Assembly (NCBI RefSeq): GCF_003864415.1
Contig: NZ_BFFP01000029.1
Span: forward strand, 1 to 33,793
From: Ligilactobacillus salitolerans
GTDB taxonomy: Bacteria > Bacillota > Bacilli > Lactobacillales > Lactobacillaceae
Length of the DNA stretch: 33,793 bases
Reading direction: 5' to 3'
This document shows positions 14,915 through 22,724 of this stretch, piece by piece. Position numbers and translations under genes: made by a program. Position 1 is the stretch's first letter, and the number at the start of each line of letters is the position of its first letter. Below the pieces are notes generated by a model. The model worked only from the letters and a program-made list of their open reading frames with translations, had not been told where the DNA came from and searched no databases.

Positions 14915-17002
14915 TTATTCATGCCAGCGGTAGGTCGCAACATTCTTCGCCGGTATCGTTGCCAAGAACTGTTTGCCATGATACTGAGCCTTGAACTGCT
15001 GTGTTTCTAAGGTTTGGTTGACAGCGACCATCACATAGTCATGTCTGAATTGATCATAAAAGACTGCATTAGTGATAGTATTTTCTGAGCCGTAAGTTGA
15101 ACTGATCAAGCGCATGCCTGGGCGAATGTAGCGCCCAAATTGTCCCATAATATAGTACTCAGGCGTAGACCAGTAATTTTGGCTAGCTGGATCTTTGATC
15201 AAAAGAGTTGGATCGACTTTCCAAGGAAACTTAGTTGGACTAGTATTGCTGTCTAACATCGTTACCCAAGAATTATAGCTTTCAGCACCATTGCGGAAAT
15301 ACTTCAAGATTCGATCAGCACCTTTCGTCCCCCATACGGAACGCTCGGTCAAATTAACTGAAAAACCAGGGATCTGATTTTGATATTTCTGTAAAACAGT
15401 CTTCATTGCAGTCGGCTCACCGTCATAATCGTGGAAGGCAGTGCCGCTGATCGCTTTTCTAGCTTCGGGTACTTTGGCAAACATTTCGTCCATGTATGCT
15501 TCGCCCTTGCTGAAATTGTGGTCAAAGGCCCAGATCTTAGGCTGACTGATCCCCATGCGCCGCAAAATTGGGCTTTGGGCTGCGTATTGACGGATCTTGA
15601 GTGCGACCTTGCCATTCTGTTCCGCGTTAATCAACATACTTGGATAAACGGTTTCATTTTGCGGTTCATTTTGAACCGTCAACCCATAGATTTTGATACC
15701 TTTTTTAGCATATTCTTCTAAGAAACGAACTTCATAGCGGGCAAGGTTATCAACCATATCGTCGCGCAACTTTCCGCCTTTGATCAACAAGTTATTCGGT
15801 TGATAGCTAGCACTCGCTGTGTTAGCAGTCGGTTCCTTCATCCATCCTGGTGCACTCCAAGAAGATGCGAACAGCTTGATCTGATTCTTGACACCGACTA
15901 CGCGAGCTTCCTGCAGCAATTCCTGGATCACATCGATCGTGCCATTCTGTTCATCTTTCTTAATTGAAAAGCCATGACCGGTCCGATTGTACCAGTCTGG
16001 GTGAATATCCTTAGCTGGAGTCTTGGTATCATAACCATCCTTATTAGCATAGCCAGCAGGCTTTTCATCGTAATAAGTATAGAAATCATCACCAGTAAAA
16101 TCAGATGTTCCAATGCAGATCCTAAACATCGTCATCCCAGCACCATTGATAGGATCCACCAAGTTCCGCAAGATCCGTCTGCGCTGAAAAGCACTCATTT
16201 TCGTCAGGTTGGCAATAGATGAGCCTTCAATCGATGTCCCCATCCCCAAGAAAACTTGGCCCTTGTTAGCCGGGTCAATATAAATCGTCGGAACATCTGT
16301 CTGATCGGTCCGAGTCAGGTTTAAAGAAGCCTGGGGACTGATCTTATTTTCCAGCCGGGTATCTTGGTTGTACCAGATCTGACTTTGTGCTAACTCAGTC
16401 GACGTCATCGTACTTCGAACTCCGTGAAAACGCACAATTGGCGCATGCGATTTTTTGGTCACAGTCGATGGAGTATAGTTTCCTACTCGCTGCACACTGA
16501 TTTTATCCAAATTAAAACCAGAAGTGGTTGCTTGGATCCCCAAACTATGAACACCTTTGGTCAGATCGACCTCCGTCGTAATATCCTGCCATTGATCGGC
16601 CTTATCGCCCCAACCACCGGTGTAAGTACCAGTCAGCGAATCAACCTTAGTGCCATCAACCGTGACATCGGCAATATCCTTGGTCGTCCCGCCTTTGCCG
16701 ACAGCCCACCTGATGGTGACTTGATATTTGCCGTTTTTTTGCACCTTCAGCGGATAGCCAACTTGCGATGAATTATAAATTCCGCCAACGTTTTTTCCTG
16801 CACTGGCAGGAGCTTTGCTTTCGATCGTGACGTTGGTCTGGTCGATTGCATTTTCCGCTTCGAAAGTCGTGGCGTTCGTTGGATCAACATGCAGCAATTT
16901 ATCGGTCCTGCCCGGTGAAGCAGCATTGGCACTCACTCCCAAAGCTAAAGCCGCACCTAAAGAAAATGTTGTTAAAAGTCTGAACTTGGTCTTCGTTTGC
17001 AT
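14915..17002 (-). CDS. Secreted GH30 glucanase with N-terminal carbohydrate-binding module
   Basis: A 695-residue exported enzyme. A signal peptide ends around SANA. Residues about 45-175 form a CBM6/CBM35-like beta-sandwich (ATTFEAENA, KYQVTIRWA, GVHSLGIQATTSGFNLDKI). From about 240 on it is a GH30 (beta/alpha)8 barrel with a side beta domain. Visible features are FLGMGTSIEGSS, FASSWSAPGWMK, the acid/base Glu446 in TVQNEPQN, the nucleophile Glu553 in NLTERSVWG, and a C-terminal NAVFYDQFRHDYVMVAVNQT strand region. The pattern is closest to the GH30 branch containing endo-beta-1,6-glucanases and glucosylceramidases; specificity is inferred. The start at 17002 follows AGGAGGAG; an upstream ATG lacks such a site. 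It is the middle gene of the operon. Confidence 0.85.
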   Translation of the reverse strand: MQTKTKFRLLTTFSLGAALALGVSANAASPGRTDKLLHVDPTNATTFEAENAIDQTNVTIESKAPASAGKNVGGIYNSSQVGYPLKVQKNGKYQVTIRWAVGKGGTTKDIADVTVDGTKVDSLTGTYTGGWGDKADQWQDITTEVDLTKGVHSLGIQATTSGFNLDKISVQRVGNYTPSTVTKKSHAPIVRFHGVRSTMTSTELAQSQIWYNQDTRLENKISPQASLNLTRTDQTDVPTIYIDPANKGQVFLGMGTSIEGSSIANLTKMSAFQRRRILRNLVDPINGAGMTMFRICIGTSDFTGDDFYTYYDEKPAGYANKDGYDTKTPAKDIHPDWYNRTGHGFSIKKDEQNGTIDVIQELLQEARVVGVKNQIKLFASSWSAPGWMKEPTANTASASYQPNNLLIKGGKLRDDMVDNLARYEVRFLEEYAKKGIKIYGLTVQNEPQNETVYPSMLINAEQNGKVALKIRQYAAQSPILRRMGISQPKIWAFDHNFSKGEAYMDEMFAKVPEARKAISGTAFHDYDGEPTAMKTVLQKYQNQIPGFSVNLTERSVWGTKGADRILKYFRNGAESYNSWVTMLDSNTSPTKFPWKVDPTLLIKDPASQNYWSTPEYYIMGQFGRYIRPGMRLISSTYGSENTITNAVFYDQFRHDYVMVAVNQTLETQQFKAQYHGKQFLATIPAKNVATYRWHE

Positions 17003-17083
17003 AAACGATCTCCTCCTGATCGGTCTAAACTTTTTAAATCCCCCACTTTTTGTGTTGCCTGAGTACACTTTTTATCTCCTAGA

Positions 17084-18790
17084 TCACCACCCGCCGTTAT
17101 TTTGTTTTTCAAACCAAGTTTCATTGTGATAAGCCCGGTCCAAAGGATAACTGAACCAGCGATTATTCATCACATGTTTGAGCAAGTAATCTTTTGTTGC
17201 CGGTGCAAGCGAACGGTCAGAACGAATATCACGCAAAACGGACTGCGTGGTGTAATTCTTACGCGCCATCCAAGAATATGCCTTCGTCTTGTCTGCCGTT
17301 AAACGCAGTGTCTGTCCTGAGATATTATAAGCACGCCACAGTCTCTGCTGGTTAGGGGCATTAAATGGTACTCCGTTGATAAAGTTAGCTAGATAATCTT
17401 GGAAAACATCGGCCAACTGGGTCGCACCGACAGTTTTGTAAGCCCCATTATATGGATCCTGGAAACGGTCGAGCAGTCCAGTAAAGACACCATGGTAGGC
17501 GCCCAACATGCCCATTTCTTTGCCAACTACGCTAGAATCGTCGCCAAAACTCATCCGCAGCCCGTAGATCGGAGCACGATAACCATGAGCGAGCATCTTA
17601 TTTGCAGAATCTTCAACGTTGAAACTGCTGTATAACTGGCTGCCGTATTTTTTGACAAAATTGAATTGTTCCTGCTTAGTTTGATCGGTATAAATCGAAC
17701 CATCATTAAAGCTGCTTGAGAAATAAGGATCCCAGCTTGCAAAGGAGGCAAACTCATGGGTCCCAGTGAAGAGTATTACCGGAACATTATTATAGCGGTG
17801 AGTATCATAGCCGTTTTTTGGCAAAACGTAGCCGTCCCGATAGAGATGAGGGAATCCGTCCATTCGGATCGCAGCGTCGCCAATTGCTTTTTCGATTCGA
17901 TCCGCGCTTAACTGATAGAAGTACTTTTTGACGGCTGGATCACTGGTCAAAAGCCATTTTTTGGCACTGTCCGTATCTTTTTTAACTCCATCCGCCACAA
18001 CTAACGGTGCAAAAATTTCTGCGAACCGTTTTTGACTCGGAGCTACCTTAGATGTCGTCATACCGCCAGAAAAAACGATTGCCCGTTGGAACTGGCCGCG
18101 AAACAGCGGCGAAATCAGCGTAGCCATCACGTTGCGTCCGCCTGATGAAAAGCCGGAGAGGGTGATATTATGCCCATTTCCGCCAAAATTGCCGATATTT
18201 TGCTGGACCCAAGTCAGTGCTTGATGAATATCTAATAAGCCATAATTACCAGAATCATTTTCCGAATCACCGTCTTTTAAGGCTGGCAGCGGATTATACC
18301 CCAGAGCTCCTAACCGATGATTGATTGAAACAAAGATCACGTTATGTTTAGCAGCAAACGAGGCACCGCTAATTTCATCCGAGCTGCCCGTCTGATTATT
18401 GCCTCCATGAATATAAACCATGACCGGCAAATTTTTGCGCTCATTTGCCGGACGCCATATGTCTAAGGTCAAAGCATCATCTTCTTGACCATTGACAGTC
18501 CCGCCATTGTTTTGGATCGCTTTCTTGGAAACCGTTGTCTGCTTGATACCTGACCAAGGCGTCGGTGCGGTCGGCTTTTTCCAGCGTTTGGCACCAGAAA
18601 CCGGTCCGCCGTATGGGACCCCCTTCCATTGTTCTGTATTATTTTTAGTCAAACCCTGGATCGTACCATAATTAGTATGGACGATCGGTCCTTCACTGGC
18701 AGCCGCATTCACCTTTGAAGGCATAAACAAAAGAGCCATGATGATCACCAAACCCAATCTGACAAAATTTCTAGCTATTTTAAATCCCAT
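17084..18790 (-). CDS. Secreted type B carboxylesterase
   Basis: A 568-residue exported alpha/beta hydrolase. A signal peptide ends near SKVNA. The carboxylesterase type B pattern follows: EDDALTLDIWRPAN, VMVYIHGGNNQTGS (oxyanion hole), HRLGALGYN, and the nucleophile Ser215 in GFSSGGRN, where the family usually has GESAGG. The acid residue is not placed with certainty; the probable His is in GAYHGVFTG. Because it is co-transcribed with two exported glycan enzymes, it may remove acyl groups from the same polymer; this is inference. The start at 18790 follows GAGTGAGGG. It is the first gene of the operon, directly behind the promoter and CcpA site. Confidence 0.85.
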   Translation of the reverse strand: MGFKIARNFVRLGLVIIMALLFMPSKVNAAASEGPIVHTNYGTIQGLTKNNTEQWKGVPYGGPVSGAKRWKKPTAPTPWSGIKQTTVSKKAIQNNGGTVNGQEDDALTLDIWRPANERKNLPVMVYIHGGNNQTGSSDEISGASFAAKHNVIFVSINHRLGALGYNPLPALKDGDSENDSGNYGLLDIHQALTWVQQNIGNFGGNGHNITLSGFSSGGRNVMATLISPLFRGQFQRAIVFSGGMTTSKVAPSQKRFAEIFAPLVVADGVKKDTDSAKKWLLTSDPAVKKYFYQLSADRIEKAIGDAAIRMDGFPHLYRDGYVLPKNGYDTHRYNNVPVILFTGTHEFASFASWDPYFSSSFNDGSIYTDQTKQEQFNFVKKYGSQLYSSFNVEDSANKMLAHGYRAPIYGLRMSFGDDSSVVGKEMGMLGAYHGVFTGLLDRFQDPYNGAYKTVGATQLADVFQDYLANFINGVPFNAPNQQRLWRAYNISGQTLRLTADKTKAYSWMARKNYTTQSVLRDIRSDRSLAPATKDYLLKHVMNNRWFSYPLDRAYHNETWFEKQNNGGW

Positions 18791-18866
18791 AAGTACCCTC
18801 ACTCCCCCATATCTATACAAGAAAACTATCCACTAACTTAACGGCAGCTTATCATCATCTAAACAT

Positions 18867-18881
18867 CAGCAAGCGCTTACA
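18867..18881 (-). promoter_or_regulatory. Catabolite-responsive element (CcpA site) of the exported-enzyme operon
   Basis: On the minus strand it reads TGTAAGCGCTTGCTG, matching TGWAANCGNTNNCA at all but the last base. It starts 8 nt past the -10 box, a position where CcpA blocks transcription. Confidence 0.8.
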
Positions 18882-18889
18882 TATTGTAG

Positions 18890-18916
18890 ATTATACCTAC
18901 CAATTTCATCTGTCAA
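18890..18916 (-). promoter_or_regulatory. Promoter of the exported-enzyme operon
   Basis: Perfect TTGACA (18911-18916) and TATAAT (18890-18895) boxes on the minus strand. The spacer is only 15 nt, shorter than the optimum, which could make the promoter depend on an activator. Confidence 0.7.
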
Positions 18917-18993
18917 GACATGTATCAGTGAGAAAGACCGCTCTGTTTGTGCATTTTAAGAGCCAGTTTCACCTGCAAGCGTGCCTAAGCCTA

Positions 18994-19022
18994 TTGAAAT
19001 AACTACTTTTGCCAACTATAAT
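18994..19022 (+). promoter_or_regulatory. Promoter of the HlyD-like gene
   Basis: TTGAAA (18994-18999) and TATAAT (19017-19022) with a 17-nt spacer. A second TATAAT at 19028-19033 lacks a well-placed -35 box. It is divergent from the exported-enzyme promoter. Confidence 0.7.
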
Positions 19023-19100
19023 ATTGATATAATGTGAAATTGCTTACATAATTTTCTAGCTAAAAATTTTGTGGGGCAGCAGGAAAAATGAGGGGATATT

Positions 19101-20213
19101 GTGAAGAAGTTCTATCAGAAGCACGAAAAGTTCTTGGTACTCAGCTTGATCGCAGTCATTTTGGTAATTATTGCCGTCTACGCGGTTTCGTTCAAAACCC
19201 AGCAGATCAACAATACATATCACGTTTACACCGTTAAAAAAGCAGCACCATACCAAGGTCAAGGTGTGATCAAGGCTAACTCTACCTATACCATGCGTAT
19301 TCCTAAAAAAGCTCAACTCACAACGGAGCTTAAAACGGAGCAAGATGTAAAAAAAGGACAAGTTCTGGCAACTTTGCATTTTCCGGAAAAGGAAACTGAG
19401 TTAAAGCAGGTCCGAGCTCAGATCAGTGACTTGCAAGCGCAGATCCAAGATCAGCAAGGATCCCTCACGGATAATAGTTCAAACACTGCCGCAATTACAG
19501 ACAATTCGACTGCAGCTGACTCTAACAATGATAGCGATCAAGCTCAGCAACAAGAGATCCAGGCTCTGCAAGATTCGCTTGCGCAGGTCTCAGAAAACCA
19601 GCAGACTGCCGCTCAACAACAAATTTCAGAGCTGCAAAGCCAGTTAAGTGAACAACAAGCTAAGGAAGCAGAACTTTCTGAGCAGGTTGAAAACCAAGTG
19701 AGCGCCCCTTTTGCCGGCACCTTTCACTTAAAACAGCGAAAAAACGGTCAGATAGAACTAAAAGTCTATGCTCAAAAACTAGTCTTGGAAGCCCGTGTCT
19801 CACAGGATGATTACACCAAGGTCAAGCCTAACGCCAAGATCAAAATTGACAACTCCGTGCAAGATAAAGTGAAAAAAAGCAAGGTTTCTTTTATTTCTAA
19901 GCTACCGCTAAAACAAAAGGGGACCGACCAGCCGGCTTACAAGTTTTCCGCACCAGTCAGCTCGAGCTTTTTACTGGGGCAAAGAGTCAACTTCAGTCTT
20001 CCGCAAAAAGGCTTAGAGCTGCCAGCCTCAGCTGTTAAAAACAAAAGAGTCTATGTATTAAAAGCAGACAACATCACCCAAGAAGTTAAACTCAAGGGTA
20101 AAAAAAGCGGTAAGTACTTCATTGTGACTTCTGGCGTCAAAGCTGGTGCCAAGGTCGTCAGTGATCCACATCAAGGCTTACAGAACGGAGACAAGATCCA
20201 TCAAGCCAAATAA
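19101..20213 (+). CDS. HlyD/RND-type membrane fusion (adaptor) protein, orphan
   Basis: A 370-residue protein with a membrane anchor at about residues 12-29 (VLSLIAVILVIIAVYAV). A lipoyl-like half domain follows, then a Gln/Ala/Ser-rich coiled coil of about 100 residues (about 93-197) rich in LQAQIQDQQ-like repeats. After that come the second lipoyl half (VSAPFAGTFHLKQRKNGQI), a beta-barrel, and a C-terminal part ending ELPASAVKNKRVYVLKADN. In Gram-positive bacteria such adaptors work with MacB-type ABC exporters of peptides or drugs, but no ATPase or permease gene is adjacent. The start is a GTG with GAGGGGAT upstream. It is monocistronic between a promoter and a terminator. Confidence 0.82.
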   Translation: MKKFYQKHEKFLVLSLIAVILVIIAVYAVSFKTQQINNTYHVYTVKKAAPYQGQGVIKANSTYTMRIPKKAQLTTELKTEQDVKKGQVLATLHFPEKETELKQVRAQISDLQAQIQDQQGSLTDNSSNTAAITDNSTAADSNNDSDQAQQQEIQALQDSLAQVSENQQTAAQQQISELQSQLSEQQAKEAELSEQVENQVSAPFAGTFHLKQRKNGQIELKVYAQKLVLEARVSQDDYTKVKPNAKIKIDNSVQDKVKKSKVSFISKLPLKQKGTDQPAYKFSAPVSSSFLLGQRVNFSLPQKGLELPASAVKNKRVYVLKADNITQEVKLKGKKSGKYFIVTSGVKAGAKVVSDPHQGLQNGDKIHQAK

Positions 20214-20230
20214 AATTTTTCCCCTCTAAA

Positions 20231-20263
20231 AAACGATGCTGATTCGCTCAGCATCGTTTTTTT
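20231..20263. terminator. Bidirectional terminator between the HlyD-like and metal-lipoprotein genes
   Basis: AACGATGCTGA and TCAGCATCGTT form a perfect stem with a short loop, flanked by A6 and T7. Confidence 0.9.
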
Positions 20264-20264
20264 G

Positions 20265-21188
20265 CTATTCTTTTTTCTGCATGATCTTGAGCAGTTGATC
20301 GTATTGTCCGACCATCCACTGCCGATAGTTTTGCTTGGCCGGCATTGTTTCAGTCACTTTTAAAATAGGAATGTTATTTTTTTGGGCCAATTCGACAAAA
20401 TTGCTAACTGTCTTGCTGCTAGCTTGTTTATTATCCACAAAAAAGGCGATTTTTTTCTTCTTGAGCCCGTCTTGCATGGCTTTGATCGTGCTCGGAGCGG
20501 GGTCAGTCCCCTTCTCGGTATCATTTTCAAATTTTTTGTTGCCGACCGTAAAATTCATCGCTTGAATCGCATAATCAAAAACTGGTTCACTCACGTAAAC
20601 TTCTTGTTTGCCCTGTTTTTGGGCCGTCTTTTTGACCTGATCCATCTTTTGCTGGACGGGCGCCAAAGATTTAATATATTTCTCAGCGTTTCTATTGAAA
20701 TAGGCTTTATTTTTCGGCTGTAGTTTGCCAAAACGCTGGGCTAAATTACGGGCTAATTTGGGCATGGTCTGCGGGTCATACCAGATATGCGGGTTATCAC
20801 CCTTTTTTTGCTTTAAGACTGTTTCTCCAACACGGACATACTGCAGGTCATCATTACCGTTTTTAACCAAATTGCCGACCCAAGCATCATAGCCCAGGCC
20901 ATTAGCGATCACGACTTGTGACTTAGCGACCTCCTGAGCATCGGTCGGTGCCGGATCATAGTCGTGCGGGTCAGTATCTGGGTCATTAATGATCGACTTA
21001 ACGTTACCCTTATTTCCCGCAACTGCTCGCGCAACTTCGCCATAGATATTCGTGGTCGCTGTGATGTTGATTTTTCCATTACTCTGAGAGTTTTCCTTTT
21101 GCCCACAGGCAGTCACCAAGACAGCCAGCAGCATGACAACAGCTGCAGTCCCAACTTTTTTCAATCTAAGTGTTGTGTTAGACATCAT
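20265..21188 (-). CDS. Zinc/manganese ABC transporter substrate-binding lipoprotein (ZnuA/AdcA-like)
   Basis: A 307-residue lipoprotein of the cluster A-1 metal-binding family. The signal peptide ends in the lipobox LVTAC with the acylated Cys28. TTNIYGEVARAVAG and the first metal His75 lie in DPHDYDPAP, and the second His134 in NPHIWYDP. The third ligand region reads YVSEPVFDYAIQAMNF, without the usual His. The acidic/His-rich loop of zinc carriers is very short, so the metal (Zn or Mn) is undecided. The membrane and ATPase subunits are not adjacent, so it must pair with components elsewhere. ATG 21188 and ATG 21185 both lie after GGAAAGG. Confidence 0.85.
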   Translation of the reverse strand: MMSNTTLRLKKVGTAAVVMLLAVLVTACGQKENSQSNGKINITATTNIYGEVARAVAGNKGNVKSIINDPDTDPHDYDPAPTDAQEVAKSQVVIANGLGYDAWVGNLVKNGNDDLQYVRVGETVLKQKKGDNPHIWYDPQTMPKLARNLAQRFGKLQPKNKAYFNRNAEKYIKSLAPVQQKMDQVKKTAQKQGKQEVYVSEPVFDYAIQAMNFTVGNKKFENDTEKGTDPAPSTIKAMQDGLKKKKIAFFVDNKQASSKTVSNFVELAQKNNIPILKVTETMPAKQNYRQWMVGQYDQLLKIMQKKE

Positions 21189-21329
21189 ATAACCTTTCCA
21201 TTAAATAGTAAATATTATCGTTTTCAAGAATAGCATAGAATCACCTTCAAGACAAGACGGCTCTATGAGTCAGCCGCCAATTCCCTTCAACCAATACTCA
21301 AGTTAATATTTTGCACAATTTGATTGCTA

Positions 21330-21390
21330 TTGACAGTCTTTTAAGAAAGCGTTAAGTTAGATTTTAATTAGAAAACACACGTGGTTTTCT
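21330..21390 (+). promoter_or_regulatory. Putative promoter and palindromic operator of the dehydrogenase gene
   Basis: TTGACA (21330-21335) is followed after 17 nt by TAAGTT (21353-21358), a weak -10 box. Just downstream, 21370-21390 is a 21-nt imperfect palindrome with AGAAAAC/GTTTTCT arms around CACACGTG, placed where a repressor could act. No regulator gene is nearby. Confidence 0.5.
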
Positions 21391-21446
21391 TAAAATGTTT
21401 CTCATTACATGCCAAAATATGAGTTTACTTGAAAGGGAGTTGTCTT

Positions 21447-22543
21447 ATGGATCTAAATGAAGAAGTTCGTCCGGGCGCAAACCGCTATATCAGCGAAAAA
21501 GGTGCGGTCAATAACTTAGAAAAACTACTTACACAGTACCAGCAGCCAATCATTATTACCGGAGACAAATCATATGCTGTCTTCCAGCAAATCTACCAAA
21601 GACAACTTGATTACCCATTATTTCATTATGACGGTTCAGCCAGCGATGAAAACGGAGCAGAGATTGCCGCACAGGCCCCAAAGCAGACTGATGTCATCAT
21701 TGGAATCGGTGGCGGTCGTTTGCTGGACACCGCTAAAGTAACCGCACAAGTCTTAGATGTTGATCTGATCAGTATCCCCACCTTGGCGTCTAATTGTGCT
21801 CCTTACACTCCGATCGGTGCGATCTATCATCAAGTCGGGCACACCTTTAAAGCGGTCGAATATTTCAGAAAGCCCCAACCGTCACTTTGGTCGACTGGGA
21901 CATCATGCTAACGACGCCCCGTGAATATTTTGTCGCAGGGATCGGTGATACCCTGGCTAAATGGTATGAAATGGAAGGCATGACGCGCAACCGCTTAGAT
22001 CAGCTGCCAGTCTACTCTCGTTTATCCTATGCGACTGCTAAAGTGATCAAAGACACTCTGGTAGCCTCTGCCAAACAAGCCTTGATCGACCTTGAAAAAG
22101 GCGTCGCCTCAGCTGATTTTACAGCCGTTGTTGATTGTATCATTGGCATCGCCAGCGAAGTTGGCGGCTTTGGTGTTGCTGACGGACGCATGGCTGGTGC
22201 ACACGCAGTCCACAATGGACTTTCATATATCGATGAGACTCACGATATCATGCATGGAGCTAAAGTCGCCTACGGGATCTTGGTCCAGTTAGCACAGACC
22301 GGCGATCAGGAAGAAATCAAAACCCTGCTGCCCTTCTATCAAGAAATTGGTTTACCGACCAACCTTGCAGGGCTCAACATTACAACAGACATTGCAGATA
22401 AAACCCAAAAGGTTGCACAGTGGGCAGCCAGTCCAACTGAATCATTCAAGCTGATCAAGGCCGAACTAAAACCAGCTGAAGTCGTAGCCGATATGGCAAC
22501 AGTCGAGCAGCTGAGTCAAGGGAATGAGGAAGCAGCCGGCTAA
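21447..22543 (+). pseudogene. Iron-containing alcohol dehydrogenase family (glycerol/hydroxycarboxylate dehydrogenase-like), frameshifted
   Basis: Two overlapping frames make one protein of about 365 residues. The first frame (21447-21911) has RPGANRYISEKGAV, the cofactor loop IGIGGGRLLDTAK and the family signature IPTLASNCAPYTPIGAIY. It then ends early after VEYFRKPQPSLW. The second frame (from about 21887) resumes with VDWDIMLTTPREYFVAGIGDTLAKWYE and keeps the metal-site His residues in RMAGAHAVHNGLSY and HDIMHGAKVAYG. Restoring one G before CCCC near 21871 gives FRKAPTVTLVDWD. The group contains GldA-like enzymes and HcxA/YbdH; the substrate is unknown. AAAGGGAG sets the start at 21447. 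A recent mutation or a sequencing error fits. Confidence 0.8.
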
Positions 22544-22578
22544 TTATCCTAACATTTTTAATTTTCTAGCAGTAAATT

Positions 22579-22619
22579 AAAGCCAGGGAGGGTGTCTAAC
22601 ACACTTCACTGGCTTTTTA
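22579..22619 (+). terminator. Terminator after the broken dehydrogenase gene
   Basis: AAAGCCAG pairs with CTGGCTTT, with an inner TGT/ACA stem, followed by TTTAT. Confidence 0.75.
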
Positions 22620-22724
22620 TAATCGCAATCAAATCAACATAAATAGCCAAATAAAGTGCTCACTTATGCTAAAATTACAGATGACATGTTCCCCAAAACC
22701 AAATTAGTTAGGAGCGCCTTAACA

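Noticed and set aside
12731-18820. Cell-wall anchoring of the exported enzymes
   Set aside because: No LPXTG motif, C-terminal hydrophobic tail, SLH or GW repeats are visible in the three proteins.
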